From NCBI GenBank assembly GCA_013823625.1, contig PNMM01000002.1, positions 62,001 through 126,000 of the forward strand: a stretch of 64,000 nucleotides of DNA. Reading direction: 5' to 3'. The notes beneath the pieces are model-generated. The model was given only the letters and a program-made list of their open reading frames with translations, searched no databases and had not been told where the DNA came from. The position numbers were made by a program, and so were the translations under genes. Shown one piece after another: positions 17,701 through 25,474 of the stretch (positions are counted from its first letter, which is position 1; the number at the start of each line of letters is the position of its first letter). Origin of the DNA: Microbacterium sp. Lineage in GTDB: Bacteria > Actinomycetota > Actinomycetes > Actinomycetales > Microbacteriaceae.

Positions 17701-18246
17701 CGCGAACTCGCCGCGCCGCGTCACCATGTCGACGCGGCTGTACGCGAGGTCAATGAGCCTCTCAGTCACGCGGGCAAGGTCGTAACCGCGACCCGCGCGG
17801 CGCAACACCACGGGCTCCACCTCGGTGAGGCCCGGCACGAGAGGTTGCAGGGCAGCGCGCACCGAGGCGACCACAATGAGGTCGGGCTTGTCGACCCCGG
17901 CCGCATCCCACTCATTCAGAGCGCGCAGCGTGCGGATGCGCCGCCCCACGGTTTCAGCGCTCGGGCTCAACCGCTCGTGCGGAAGGGTCTCCCACGCCGG
18001 CAAGTCGAGCACGACGGCGCGGGGCGCCAGGGCGGCGAGCGACTGCATGACGGCCTCGGCCTCACGGCTTGTTGAGGCGATCGCGAGGAGGCACTGCGGG
18101 CCGGGGCGGGCATCCAGAATGCTGGCGAGCAGGGGCACGCGCAGGCCTTCGACGGCCGAGAAATCGGCGGAACGACCGGCGCTCTCGAGGGCGTGTTGCA
18201 GCGTGCGGGCGCGCGTCAGCGCCGGAATCAACCGCTCAAGAGTCAC
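14707..18246 (-). CDS. mfd: Transcription-repair coupling factor Mfd
   Basis: Mfd removes RNA polymerase stalled at DNA lesions and recruits UvrA. The 1179-residue length matches the family. Order of parts: UvrB-like N-terminal module, the RNA polymerase interaction domain around residues 500-580 (KAGDFVVHATHGIGRF, KLYVPTDQLDLLSRYVGG), then the translocase with Walker A LLAGDVGYGKTEVA, DEEQRFG (DEEQ box), MSATPIPRTLEMA and the TRG region GRVGRGRERAYAYFLY. The GTG start has a TACACT hexamer eight bases upstream and no clear ribosome binding site. Confidence 0.97.
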   Translation of the reverse strand: MTLERLIPALTRARTLQHALESAGRSADFSAVEGLRVPLLASILDARPGPQCLLAIASTSREAEAVMQSLAALAPRAVVLDLPAWETLPHERLSPSAETVGRRIRTLRALNEWDAAGVDKPDLIVVASVRAALQPLVPGLTEVEPVVLRRAGRGYDLARVTERLIDLAYSRVDMVTRRGEFAVRGGILDVFAAVAEHPVRVEFFGDEVEQLREFSVADQRSLPTEIDVVELPPTRELLLTESVRQRAREMQHEFPSLAGLLAKIGEGIPVEGMESLAPALVERLVPLTHYLPASAAIAVLSPERVASRAVSLLETNREFLTAAWHAATAGAESPIDLDAGDFVTVNGLHEAAGDRDWFTISAFDADDPEVVRVEAVEPPGFSGRSDGAVDHVVDRVRAGWTMIVVAAGHGLVERAADVLAEHEVAARMVDELPESLEPGVAYLVQAQVEHGFEVPELQLGLLSETEFYGRAVGYDSRQPKKLASRRTNVVDPLQLKAGDFVVHATHGIGRFLELVQREVSTGGRNAVKSQREFLLIEYAPSKRGYPGDKLYVPTDQLDLLSRYVGGEAPTLSKMGGSDWAAAKGKARRAVRDIAVELVKLYSARMSSKGHAFDADTPWQRELEEAFPFVETPDQLTTIDEVKRDMESPIPMDRLLAGDVGYGKTEVAVRAAFKAVQGGKQVAMIVPTTLLVKQHLETFADRYAGFPIHLRALSRFQSDKEAKETIEGLASGTVDVVIGTHRILSQSIQFKDLGLVIIDEEQRFGVEHKDALKKLKTNVDVLAMSATPIPRTLEMAVTGIREMSTLATPPEDRHPILTFVGPYSDKQVAAAIHREMLREGQVFYVHNRVSSIQRVASHLAELVPDARIAVAHGQMSESLLEQVMVDFWERKFDVLVSTTIIETGLDVANANTLIIDRADKYGLSQLHQLRGRVGRGRERAYAYFLYDELKPLTETAHDRLQTIAANSDLGGGMQIALKDLEIRGAGNLLGAEQAGHIAGVGFDLYLRMIGEAVSVFRGDAAEEQTELRLELPVDAHIPEDFIESERLRLEAYQKLSTATAPASDDSALDAVLDELADRYGDPPAPVLTLLQVSRLRRQAQKLGLSDVVVMGTNLRLVGLDLPDSRQLRLQRMYPGSKWFGQQRVATVPLPKDASDDDLVAWVGQVLTNLYASETAPAPSA

Positions 18247-18254
18247 GTCGCACG

Positions 18255-18260
18255 AGTGTA
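18255..18260 (-). promoter_or_regulatory. -10-like hexamer of mfd
   Basis: TACACT on the minus strand ends eight bases before the mfd GTG. Confidence 0.5.
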
Positions 18261-18296
18261 CGCGCCCCTCGCTGAGCGCTCAGGCGCGAGGCGCGT

Positions 18297-18368
18297 GCAC
18301 TAACGTCTGCAGAATTGGCGTCCGGCTCGCGAACGGGTCACATTACGTGATTCTGCAGACGTTAGTGC
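18297..18368. repeat. Perfect 19-bp inverted repeat between pth and mfd
   Basis: The arms at 18297-18315 and 18350-18368 are exact reverse complements. Each contains the palindromic core TCTGCAGA, and the loop is 34 bases. No flanking target-site duplication or T-run is visible. It could terminate pth transcription or be a small MITE-like element. The 18-mer ACGTGATTCTGCAGACGT from the right arm and adjacent loop recurs once elsewhere, inside the sortase gene at about 24868-24885. Confidence 0.8.
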
Positions 18369-18410
18369 TCACGGCAACTGCTCAGGACCTGCCGCCAGCC
18401 CCCGGCGGGA

Positions 18411-19034
18411 TCAGGCGCGGGGCGCGTGAACCTTCTGCTGGGCGGCGAGCAGGCCCTGCTCGACGATGAGCTCGATAGCTTCGATGGCGTCGTCGAGCAC
18501 GAAGGGCAAGCGGGTCTTCTCGGCAGAGCCAAAGTCGCGCAGCACGTAGTCGGCCGCGTCTTGTCGCCCGGGAGGTCGGCCAATGCCGACGCGCACGCGC
18601 ACGAAGTCGGGGGTGTCGAGCGCCTTGATGATGTCGCGCACGCCGTTTTGACCGCCGTGCCCACCGTCGGCCTTGAGCTTGATGGTCTCGAACGGTAGGT
18701 CAAGGTCGTCATGGACGACGATCACGCGCTCGGGCGGAATGCCGAAGTAGGCGGCAGCGCTCGAGACGGGCCCACCCGAGGTGTTCATATAGCTGAGAGG
18801 GCGCACGAGCACGAGCTTGGGGCCGCCCGGTCGCAGTCGCGCCTCGGCGAGCATCGTCGTCGAGCGGTGGCGACTGAAGCGCGCCGCCAGCCGATCGGCA
18901 AGAAGATCAACGACCATCGCGCCCACGTTGTGCCGGTTGCCCGCGTACTGCGGCCCGGGGTTGCCGAGCCCCGCCACCAACCAGGTATCGGCAGACGACG
19001 AAGGGGCCGCATCGCGGCGGAACAATCCGACCAC
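18411..19034 (-). CDS. pth: Peptidyl-tRNA hydrolase
   Basis: Pth recycles peptidyl-tRNAs dropped from the ribosome. The 207-residue protein has WLVAGLGNPGPQYAGNRHNVG with the catalytic His, the PLSYMNTSGG loop, VVHDDLDLPF with the catalytic Asp, and GGHGGQNGVRDI. The GTG start has GAAGGGG six bases upstream. It follows rplY by 47 bases in the same direction, the usual actinobacterial pair. Confidence 0.96.
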   Translation of the reverse strand: MVGLFRRDAAPSSSADTWLVAGLGNPGPQYAGNRHNVGAMVVDLLADRLAARFSRHRSTTMLAEARLRPGGPKLVLVRPLSYMNTSGGPVSSAAAYFGIPPERVIVVHDDLDLPFETIKLKADGGHGGQNGVRDIIKALDTPDFVRVRVGIGRPPGRQDAADYVLRDFGSAEKTRLPFVLDDAIEAIELIVEQGLLAAQQKVHAPRA

Positions 19035-19081
19035 GGGCGACCCCTTCGCTCGATCTGGCGGGCGACCAGCGCCCGTCGTGA

Positions 19082-19711
19082 CTACTCGGCGGCTGCGGCC
19101 TCGGCAGCAGCGGTCGACGCGGCCGACGAGGCAGCGGCGAGCGCCTCAACAGCGGCGTCATCGGCGCTCGAACCGGCGGGCGTCGTGATCGCGAGCACGA
19201 GCGCGCTCGCGTCGGTCACGAGCGTGGTGCCCTTGGGCAGCTCGACATCGCCCGCGTGAATCTGGGTGCCGTCGGTCAGGCCCTCGACCGAGACGGTCAG
19301 CGAGGTCGGAATGTGCGTGGCCTCGGCCTCGACCGTGAGGGTGTTGTGGTCAACCACGACGATCGTGCCGGGGAACGAGTCGCCCTCGACGTGCACCGAG
19401 ATGTCAACCGTGACCTTCTCGCCCTTGCGCACGACGATGAGGTCAACGTGCTCGATGATCTGGCGAACGGGGTCTTTCTGCACGTCTTTCACGAGCACGA
19501 GCTCAGGGGTGCCCTCGATGTCGAGCGTGACGAGCACGTTCGACTTGCGCAACAGCAGAGCGGTCTCGTGGGCGGGCAGCGTGACGTGCTGCGGCTCGCC
19601 ACCGTGGCCGTAGATCACGGCGGGAATGTGGCCGGCGGCGCGCAGCTTGCGAGCCGCGCCCTTGCCGAACGACGTGCGCTTGCCGGCGCTGAGCTTGTTC
19701 TCGTCAGCCAT
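19082..19711 (-). CDS. rplY: 50S ribosomal protein L25/general stress protein Ctc
   Basis: The 209-residue long form of L25 binds 5S rRNA. The N-terminal L25 domain shows RTSFGKGAARKLRAAGHIPAVIYG and VLVKDVQKDPVRQIIEHVDLI. The C-terminal TL5-like domain follows (GVEVELPKGTTLV-like region), and the tail beyond residue 185 is nearly all Ala, Ser and Glu. An AAGGAGACATC-type ribosome binding site precedes the ATG. Confidence 0.95.
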   Translation of the reverse strand: MADENKLSAGKRTSFGKGAARKLRAAGHIPAVIYGHGGEPQHVTLPAHETALLLRKSNVLVTLDIEGTPELVLVKDVQKDPVRQIIEHVDLIVVRKGEKVTVDISVHVEGDSFPGTIVVVDHNTLTVEAEATHIPTSLTVSVEGLTDGTQIHAGDVELPKGTTLVTDASALVLAITTPAGSSADDAAVEALAAASSAASTAAAEAAAAE

Positions 19712-19854
19712 GCTGATGTCTCCTTGAATCGGTGGGCCTCGTGGCCCGGTCTGGGTGTCAACTCGAACGCGCGAGCGCGTGAGGAAAGCCGGATGCCTTG
19801 CCCACCGCGTCGATCACGGAGCGAAAAATCGCTCCCTCGCCGAAGTACAGTCGC

Positions 19855-20364
19855 TCAGTCTACCCGAGGCACGAGCAGCGCCGCGACGGCGGCCGCGAGT
19901 TCGTCGATCGGGCGCGTGGCATCGAGCACGAGCACGCCCTCAGCCGCGGTGGGGGGCTCGAGCGTCGCGAGTTGCGAGTCGAGCAGAGCCGCAGGCATGA
20001 AGTGGCCCGCACGCTCGGTGAGGCGACTCTCGAGCGTGAGCCGATCGAGGTCGAGCAGGGCGAAGTGGGCGTGCGGGGCATCCGCCCGCAAGCGATCGCG
20101 GTAGGCCGCACGCAGGGCGCTGCACGCCATGATGCACGGCGCATCCGTCGCCAGGGCCGTCGCGACCGCGTCGAGCCACGGCGCACGATCAGCATCATCG
20201 AGGGGCTCGCCCGCCGCCATCTTCGCGACGTTCGCGCGCGGATGCAGCGCATCGGCATCGATGAACCGCACGCCCGCAAGATCGGCCGCTGCGCGCCCCA
20301 CCGACGTCTTGCCGGCGCCCGAGACACCCATGAGAACGACGACGGCGGGAGCGACCGGGACCAT
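19855..20364 (-). CDS. gntK: Gluconokinase
   Basis: Gluconokinase makes 6-phosphogluconate from gluconate and ATP. The 169-residue protein has the P-loop GVSGAGKTSVG near residue 14, FIDADALHPRANVAKMAAGEPLDDADRAPWL (the GntK signature region) and a conserved RAGHFMP segment. It is divergent from gnd, whose product uses 6-phosphogluconate, so the pair forms a short gluconate route. The frame is open to 20601, but the kinase homology and the leaderless-type promoter fix the start at 20364. Confidence 0.94.
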   Translation of the reverse strand: MVPVAPAVVVLMGVSGAGKTSVGRAAADLAGVRFIDADALHPRANVAKMAAGEPLDDADRAPWLDAVATALATDAPCIMACSALRAAYRDRLRADAPHAHFALLDLDRLTLESRLTERAGHFMPAALLDSQLATLEPPTAAEGVLVLDATRPIDELAAAVAALLVPRVD

Positions 20365-20370
20365 GCGCCC

Positions 20371-20376
20371 ACGGTA
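20371..20376 (-). promoter_or_regulatory. -10-like hexamer of gntK
   Basis: TACCGT on the minus strand ends six bases before the gntK ATG. Confidence 0.55.
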
Positions 20377-20412
20377 CGCGGCCGGAGGCCACAGCGCCCG
20401 CTTGTTCGGCTC

Positions 20413-20418
20413 TAGGCT
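20413..20418 (+). promoter_or_regulatory. -10-like hexamer of gnd
   Basis: TAGGCT ends seven bases before the gnd ATG. It lies back to back with the gntK promoter, 37 bases apart. Confidence 0.55.
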
Positions 20419-20425
20419 GGAAGCT

Positions 20426-21877
20426 ATGTCCACCACGCCTACCGCAAACATCGGGGTCGTCGGCCTCGCCGTCATGGGTTCGAACCTCGCCCGCAACCTA
20501 GCCAGCCGCGAGGGCAACACCGTCGCCGTGTTCAACCGCACCTTCGAGAAGACCGAGATGCTCGTCACCGAGCACCCCGAAGCGGGCTTCATCGCCACCA
20601 AGGATTACGCCGAGTTCGCCGCCTCGCTGCAGAAGCCCCGCACCGCGATCATCATGGTGCAGGCCGGCCGCGGCACCGACGCCGTCATCGACGCGCTCAC
20701 CGAGGTCTTCGAGCCGGGCGACATCATCGTTGACGGCGGCAACGCGCTCTTCACCGACACGATCCGCCGTGAAGCCGCCGTGCGCGCCACGGGCATCAAC
20801 TTCGTCGGCGCCGGCATTTCGGGCGGCGAAGAGGGCGCGCTCAACGGCCCGTCGATCATGCCCGGCGGTTCAGCCGAGGCCTGGGTCACGCTCAAGCCCA
20901 TTCTCGAGTCGATCGCCGCGGTCGCCGAGGGTGAGCCCTGCGTCACGCACGTTGGCACCGACGGTGCTGGTCACTTCGTCAAGATGATTCACAACGGCAT
21001 CGAGTACGTCGACATGCAGCTCATCGCTGAGGCCTACGACCTGCTGCGCCGCGTCGGTGGCCTCGAGCCCGCCGAGATCGCCGAGGTCTTCGCCGAGTGG
21101 AACACCGGCGAGCTCGAGAGCTACCTCATCGAGATCACCGCCGAGGTGCTGCGCCAAGTGGATGCGACGACCGGCAAGCCGCTCGTCGACGTCATTCTCG
21201 ACCAGGCCGGCGCCAAGGGCACCGGCGCGTGGACCGTTCAGACCGCGCTCGACCTCGGCGTTCCCGTGTCTGGCATCGCGGAGGCCGTGTTTGCTCGCTC
21301 GCTCTCGTCGAAGCCCGCGCAGCGCGCGGCCGCGGCGTCACTGCCCGGCAGCACGCACGAGTGGGCCGTGACCGACCGTGCCGCGTTCGTCGACGACGTG
21401 CGCCGCGCCCTCTACGCCTCGAAGATCATCGCCTACAGCCAAGGCTTCGACGCGATCGTCGCCGGCGCCGAGCAGTATGGCTGGGACATCAAGAAGGGCG
21501 ACATCGCGCGCATCTGGCGTGCGGGCTGCATCATTCGCGCTCGATTCCTCAACCGCATCACCGAGGCCTACGCGGCCGACCCCGCGCTCGTCGCACTCGT
21601 CACCGCGCCGTACTTCGCCGAGGCCGTCGCCGGCGCGCTGCCCTCGTGGCGACGCATTGTCTCGGGTGCGGCTCTTGCGGGCATCCCGACGCCCGCGTTC
21701 GCCTCGTCGCTGTCGTACTACGACGGCCTGCGCGCCGACCGCTTGCCGGCCGCGCTCGTGCAGGGTCAGCGCGACTTCTTCGGCGCGCACACGTACAAGC
21801 GCGTCGACAAAGAGGGCACGTTCCACACGCTGTGGAGTGGCGACCGCAGCGAGATCAGCGCGACTGACGCGCACTGA
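20426..21877 (+). CDS. gnd: 6-phosphogluconate dehydrogenase, decarboxylating
   Basis: This pentose-phosphate enzyme oxidises 6-phosphogluconate to ribulose 5-phosphate with NADP+. The 483-residue length is the long form. Visible features are the dinucleotide motif GVVGLAVMGSNLARN, NRTFEKT, ISGGEEGALNGPSIMPGG, and the catalytic Lys/His/Asn region GHFVKMIHNGIEY near residue 185. The C-terminal tail SYYDGLRADRLPAALVQGQRDFFGAHTY closes the partner subunit's active site. Tandem hairpins follow the stop codon. Confidence 0.97.
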   Translation: MSTTPTANIGVVGLAVMGSNLARNLASREGNTVAVFNRTFEKTEMLVTEHPEAGFIATKDYAEFAASLQKPRTAIIMVQAGRGTDAVIDALTEVFEPGDIIVDGGNALFTDTIRREAAVRATGINFVGAGISGGEEGALNGPSIMPGGSAEAWVTLKPILESIAAVAEGEPCVTHVGTDGAGHFVKMIHNGIEYVDMQLIAEAYDLLRRVGGLEPAEIAEVFAEWNTGELESYLIEITAEVLRQVDATTGKPLVDVILDQAGAKGTGAWTVQTALDLGVPVSGIAEAVFARSLSSKPAQRAAAASLPGSTHEWAVTDRAAFVDDVRRALYASKIIAYSQGFDAIVAGAEQYGWDIKKGDIARIWRAGCIIRARFLNRITEAYAADPALVALVTAPYFAEAVAGALPSWRRIVSGAALAGIPTPAFASSLSYYDGLRADRLPAALVQGQRDFFGAHTYKRVDKEGTFHTLWSGDRSEISATDAH

Positions 21878-21889
21878 GCTCGCCTTTCT

Positions 21890-21916
21890 GTCGCGCCGCC
21901 GCTCCTGCGGCGCGAC
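21890..21916 (+). terminator. First terminator-like hairpin behind gnd
   Basis: A perfect 10-bp stem, GTCGCGCCGC and GCGGCGCGAC, with a seven-base loop starts 13 bases past the stop codon. Confidence 0.75.
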
Positions 21917-21926
21917 GCCGCTTCCG

Positions 21927-21948
21927 CGTCGTGAGCGCGGTCACGACG
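21927..21948 (+). terminator. Second hairpin behind gnd
   Basis: CGTCGTGA and TCACGACG form a perfect 8-bp stem with a six-base loop, 10 bases after the first hairpin. Confidence 0.55.
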
Positions 21949-21996
21949 CTTCGCGGTCGCGGCAGAGGCCTCGCGCGGGTGCGACACTAGTTGACG

Positions 21997-22356
21997 ATGG
22001 ACGACGACGACCCGATTGAGCTGCGCGGAGCGGTCGACGACGACGCCGGGGTTCCGGCGTGGGAGCGCCGCCGCCGCGTCGTGCGCTGGGTTGCGCTCAT
22101 TGCGTTGCTCGGGATGCTGCTGCCGACCGCCGTCGGAACCTACTCGATGGCCGTCACCACCGCCGAGAAGTCATGCCGAATCGCAGTCGACTTCTACGCC
22201 AATGAGCGCACGCCGAGCCGCGTGGCGTTCGAGCTGCTGTCAGCCGATGCGCTCGGCTGGAACTGCTATGCGGTGGCTCCGAGTGGCGACGTGCTCGTCG
22301 CCGTGCTGGGCCTGATTCCGGGCGCTCCGAAACTCGTGTCGCGCACCCTGACCTAG
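21997..22356 (+). CDS. Small single-pass membrane protein, unknown
   Basis: A 119-residue protein: acidic N-terminus (MDDDDPIELRGAVDDDAG), a basic ERRRRVVR stop-transfer segment, one transmembrane helix at about residues 32-52 (VALIALLGMLLPTAVGTYSM) and an extracytoplasmic domain of about 65 residues with two cysteines (SCRIAV, WNCYAV) that may form a disulfide. No known family was recognised. It stands alone between gnd and the aminotransferase. Confidence 0.7.
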   Translation: MDDDDPIELRGAVDDDAGVPAWERRRRVVRWVALIALLGMLLPTAVGTYSMAVTTAEKSCRIAVDFYANERTPSRVAFELLSADALGWNCYAVAPSGDVLVAVLGLIPGAPKLVSRTLT

Positions 22357-22590
22357 CCAGCCTTGCGGCACCCGGGGGGCGGCGTGCAACACTAGAGGCG
22401 TTCCGCGCTTGCGAACGGCGCCCCGAGACTCTCTCGAGGCGGCGTGACCCGTCGAGGAGCGGTGGTTGCCTTCATCGCTTCCGGTCACCTCAGTCGCGAC
22501 CTATTTCGCGCGGAACCGATGCCGCTGCGCGGTCGTTCGGAGTACCCGAGCGTGCGCATCCGTCATCGTCGACGAACAGTGAGGAACCCC

Positions 22591-23952
22591 ATGATCAGCA
22601 TCGATCGCACCCGCCTGGCCGAGCTCACCGAGCGCGAGCAGCAGGCCTTCATCGCCGCCCGCCCCAAGTCGGCCGCCGCCTACGCGCGCGCCGAGCACCT
22701 CTTCGGCCGCGTGCCGATGACCTGGATGAACAAGAAGTCGGGCGCCTTTCCGATCTACCTCGACCGCGCCCACGGCAATCGCGTGTGGGATATCGACGGG
22801 CACGAGTACATCGACTTCGCCCTCGGCGACACCGGTTCAATGGCCGGGCACTCGAACCCCATCGTCGTCGAAGCGATCACCCGTCGCGCCGGAGAGCTCG
22901 GCGGCCTCGTGACGATGCTGCCGACGGAAGACGCCGAGTGGGTCGGCGCCGAGCTCAGCCGCCGCTTCACGATGGACCGCTGGAGCTTCTCGTTGACGGC
23001 GACGGATGCGAATCGCTGGGCGATTCGCCTCGTGCGCGCGATCACCGGAAAGCCGAAGATCGTCTTCCACTCGTACTGCTACCACGGATCGGTCGACGAG
23101 TCGCTCGTGATCGTCGGGCCCGACGGCGAAAGCACGTCACGCCCCGGAAACGTGGGCGCCCCGGTCGACGTGACCGAGACCTCGCGCGCAGCCGAGTACA
23201 ACGACCTGCCGGGCCTTGAGCGTGCGCTCGCGCACGGTGATGTCGCGGCGGTGCTCATCGAGCCGGCACTCACCAACATCGGCATCGTGCTGCCCGAGCC
23301 CGGCTACCTCGAGGGCGTGCGTGCGCTGACGCGTCAGTACGACGCGCTGCTCATCATCGATGAGACGCACACGTTCTCGGCGGGACCCGGCGGCATGACG
23401 ACCGCCTACAACCTCGAGCCCGACCTCGTGGTCATTGGCAAGTCGATTGGCGGGGGCATCCCGACCGGCGCCTACGGGCTGTCGGCCGAGTTCGCCGAGC
23501 GCGCGCTCGCCCGCACCGACCTCGACCTCGTCGACATGGGCGGCGTCGGCGGCACCCTCGCGGGCAACCCGCTCTCGGTCGCGGCCATGCGCGCGACGCT
23601 CGAACACGTGCTCACCGACGAGGCGTTCGCGCACATGATCGACACCGCCACCTACTTCACCGACGGCGTCAACGAGCTCTTCGACCGCTACGAGCTGCCG
23701 TGGGCGATCAACCAGCTCGGGGCGCGTGCCGAGTACCGCTTTGCGCGGCCCTACCCGATCAACGGCACGCTCGCGGCCGAGGCGGCCGACGGCGAGCTCG
23801 AAGACTTCTTGCACCTCTTCCTGGTGAACCGCGGCATCATGCTCACGCCGTTCCACAACATGGCGCTCATGGCACCCATGACGACGCGCGCCGACGTCGA
23901 TGCTCACCACGAGGTGTTCGAGGCAGCGATTCGCGAACTCGTGCAGGGCTAG
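22591..23952 (+). CDS. Class III aminotransferase (glutamate-1-semialdehyde aminomutase-like)
   Basis: The 453-residue PLP enzyme has fold type I class III features: FPIYLDRAHGNRVWDIDGHEYIDFALGD near residue 50, LLIIDETHTF with the PLP-ring Asp near 248, and VIGKSIGGGIPTGAYG with the PLP Lys near 288. The closest recognisable relatives are transaminases annotated as glutamate-1-semialdehyde 2,1-aminomutase, but no haem genes are nearby, so the substrate is open. ATG 22591 has a GAGGA motif five bases upstream; the open frame upstream is not protein-like. Confidence 0.85.
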   Translation: MISIDRTRLAELTEREQQAFIAARPKSAAAYARAEHLFGRVPMTWMNKKSGAFPIYLDRAHGNRVWDIDGHEYIDFALGDTGSMAGHSNPIVVEAITRRAGELGGLVTMLPTEDAEWVGAELSRRFTMDRWSFSLTATDANRWAIRLVRAITGKPKIVFHSYCYHGSVDESLVIVGPDGESTSRPGNVGAPVDVTETSRAAEYNDLPGLERALAHGDVAAVLIEPALTNIGIVLPEPGYLEGVRALTRQYDALLIIDETHTFSAGPGGMTTAYNLEPDLVVIGKSIGGGIPTGAYGLSAEFAERALARTDLDLVDMGGVGGTLAGNPLSVAAMRATLEHVLTDEAFAHMIDTATYFTDGVNELFDRYELPWAINQLGARAEYRFARPYPINGTLAAEAADGELEDFLHLFLVNRGIMLTPFHNMALMAPMTTRADVDAHHEVFEAAIRELVQG

Positions 23953-23963
23953 CCCGGTGACGA

Positions 23964-24809
23964 GTGAGTGACGCGTATCGCGGGCGACGTCTCGCGCTGC
24001 TCACGCAACACGGCAAAGAGCGGGTCATCGCGCCCGCGCTCGAGGGCGCGCTCGGCTGCACGGTCGAGCGCGCCCTCGGCTTCGACACCGACACCCTCGG
24101 AACCTTCACGCGCGAGGTGCCGCGCGCCGGCAGCCAGCTCGAAGCCGCGCGGCGCAAAGCCGAGCTGGCCATCGAACTGAGCGGTGCCGACATCGGCCTC
24201 GGCAGCGAGGGCTCGGTCGACCGACACCCGCAACTCGGCTTCGTCGACCGCAACGTCGAGCTCATCGTGCTCGTCGACCGCGCTCGCGGCATTGAGGTTG
24301 TCGGTGTCGCCGACGGCCCCGCGCCCTACGCTCACCTGCTGACCTCGTCGTTTGCCGAAGCATCGGTCTTCGCCGCGCGTGAGAGCTTTGTCGATCATGG
24401 CTTCGCCGTGCGCCCCGACAACCCCGACGACCCCCGGGTGCGAAAAGACATCACGACGACGGATGCCCTGCGTGAGGCCTTCGCCGCCGCCCAGGCCGAG
24501 TCGGCCACGGGTTCGGTGTTCGTCGAGCTCGACCTTCGCGCGCACCGCAACCCGCGCCGCATGGCGCGCATCGCCGAGGCCGCCGCCGACCTCGCGGCGA
24601 AACTCGCCTCGACGTGCCCCGAGTGCGAGGGTCCCGGATTCTGGGTCATCGAGCGACTGCCCGGGATGCCCTGCCGTGACTGTGGCCTCGCGACCGACAT
24701 GACTCTCGCCGACGTCGACGGTTGCCCGAGCTGTGGTCACCGCGCCACGCGACTGCGTGACGCGAGCGCCGGGGCCGACCCGATGTGGTGCGACTACTGC
24801 AACCCCTAG
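23964..24809 (+). CDS. DUF6671 family protein with C-terminal zinc-ribbon-like cysteines
   Basis: A 281-residue soluble protein. The N-terminal part (ALLTQHGKERVIAPALE, ELAIELSGADIGLGSEGS) matches what I know of DUF6671. The last 80 residues hold CPECEGPGFWVIERLPGMPCRDCG and CPSCGHRATRL with CDYC at the end, four Cys pairs that could bind two zinc ions. The function is unknown. It starts 11 bases after the aminotransferase stop, so the two are probably co-transcribed, and it converges with the sortase gene with a four-base overlap. Confidence 0.8.
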   Translation: MSDAYRGRRLALLTQHGKERVIAPALEGALGCTVERALGFDTDTLGTFTREVPRAGSQLEAARRKAELAIELSGADIGLGSEGSVDRHPQLGFVDRNVELIVLVDRARGIEVVGVADGPAPYAHLLTSSFAEASVFAARESFVDHGFAVRPDNPDDPRVRKDITTTDALREAFAAAQAESATGSVFVELDLRAHRNPRRMARIAEAAADLAAKLASTCPECEGPGFWVIERLPGMPCRDCGLATDMTLADVDGCPSCGHRATRLRDASAGADPMWCDYCNP

Positions 24810-25471
24810 CTGGCCGCGGCCAGAGTGAGCCCCACGAGCCGCAGTCGGCCGTCACTATCCCAATAGCACGTCTGCAGAATCACGTCGGCCGCCATGCCTG
24901 CGGTCGCCCCGCGGGCGGAGTCTCCGACGCGAGCGTCGCGAGCCTCCGTCACGACGTACGTACCCTCCAGGTCGGTGCCCGCGAGCGTGACGGTCTCACC
25001 AATCATCATGTCGAGCACGATGCCGCCGCCACAGTAGTTGTGGGCTCCGACGATCGGTGCCGCGCCACCAAGGTTCATGCGCACCCACAAACACGCGTCG
25101 ACCTCGGCCTGGTACCCGACGGTGTCTATCGTGGTGTGCCACAGGTCGCCGTCGAGAGGGGCAGCAGCGGGCTCGAGCGGTGCAGCGGGTTCCGCTATCG
25201 CGGCTGCCGGAGCCTCGGGCAACGGCGCGAGTGCGGGCACCTCATCGACCGCGGCTGGCGCGGGCGCTGACGATGCGTGCGGCCCGGGCGCGACCAAGAC
25301 CCCGGGGGTGGATGCCGCGGCCACCGTATCGCTCGACACCGGCGCAGCATCCGCCAGCGAAACCAGGCCCGCGCCGACGGCAACGATCGCGGCCACACCA
25401 AGAGTGCGCGCCCACACAACCCGACGATGCGCGCGGTGAACCGCGCGGAACGGATCGTCGGTCGCGTTCAC
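24806..25471 (-). CDS. Sortase-like transpeptidase
   Basis: The 221-residue protein has an N-terminal signal anchor (residues 23-42), an Ala/Pro-rich linker of about 65 residues and a C-terminal sortase-type domain. The putative triad is His144 in IVGAHNYCGG, Cys202 in VILQTCYW, and Arg209 or Arg211 in GRLRLVGL, a compact version of the sortase GH/TC/R pattern. Cys127 and Cys147 may pair. Sortases join sorting-signal proteins to the cell wall. The gene starts three bases after the pstB stop (TAA-ACC-GTG), so it is the last gene of the phosphate cluster. No LPxTG-like motif was seen in the window, so its substrate is unclear. Confidence 0.72.
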   Translation of the reverse strand: MNATDDPFRAVHRAHRRVVWARTLGVAAIVAVGAGLVSLADAAPVSSDTVAAASTPGVLVAPGPHASSAPAPAAVDEVPALAPLPEAPAAAIAEPAAPLEPAAAPLDGDLWHTTIDTVGYQAEVDACLWVRMNLGGAAPIVGAHNYCGGGIVLDMMIGETVTLAGTDLEGTYVVTEARDARVGDSARGATAGMAADVILQTCYWDSDGRLRLVGLTLAAAS

Positions 25472-25474
25472 GGT

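Noticed and set aside
18297-18368. Insertion sequence remnant
   Set aside because: No transposase fragment or target-site duplication is visible; it is described as a palindrome only.
22357-22590. Extra coding sequence upstream of the aminotransferase
   Set aside because: The frame is open from 22444, but the translation is Arg-rich and lacks aminotransferase homology, and a good ribosome binding site supports ATG 22591. The gap shows only weak inverted repeats.
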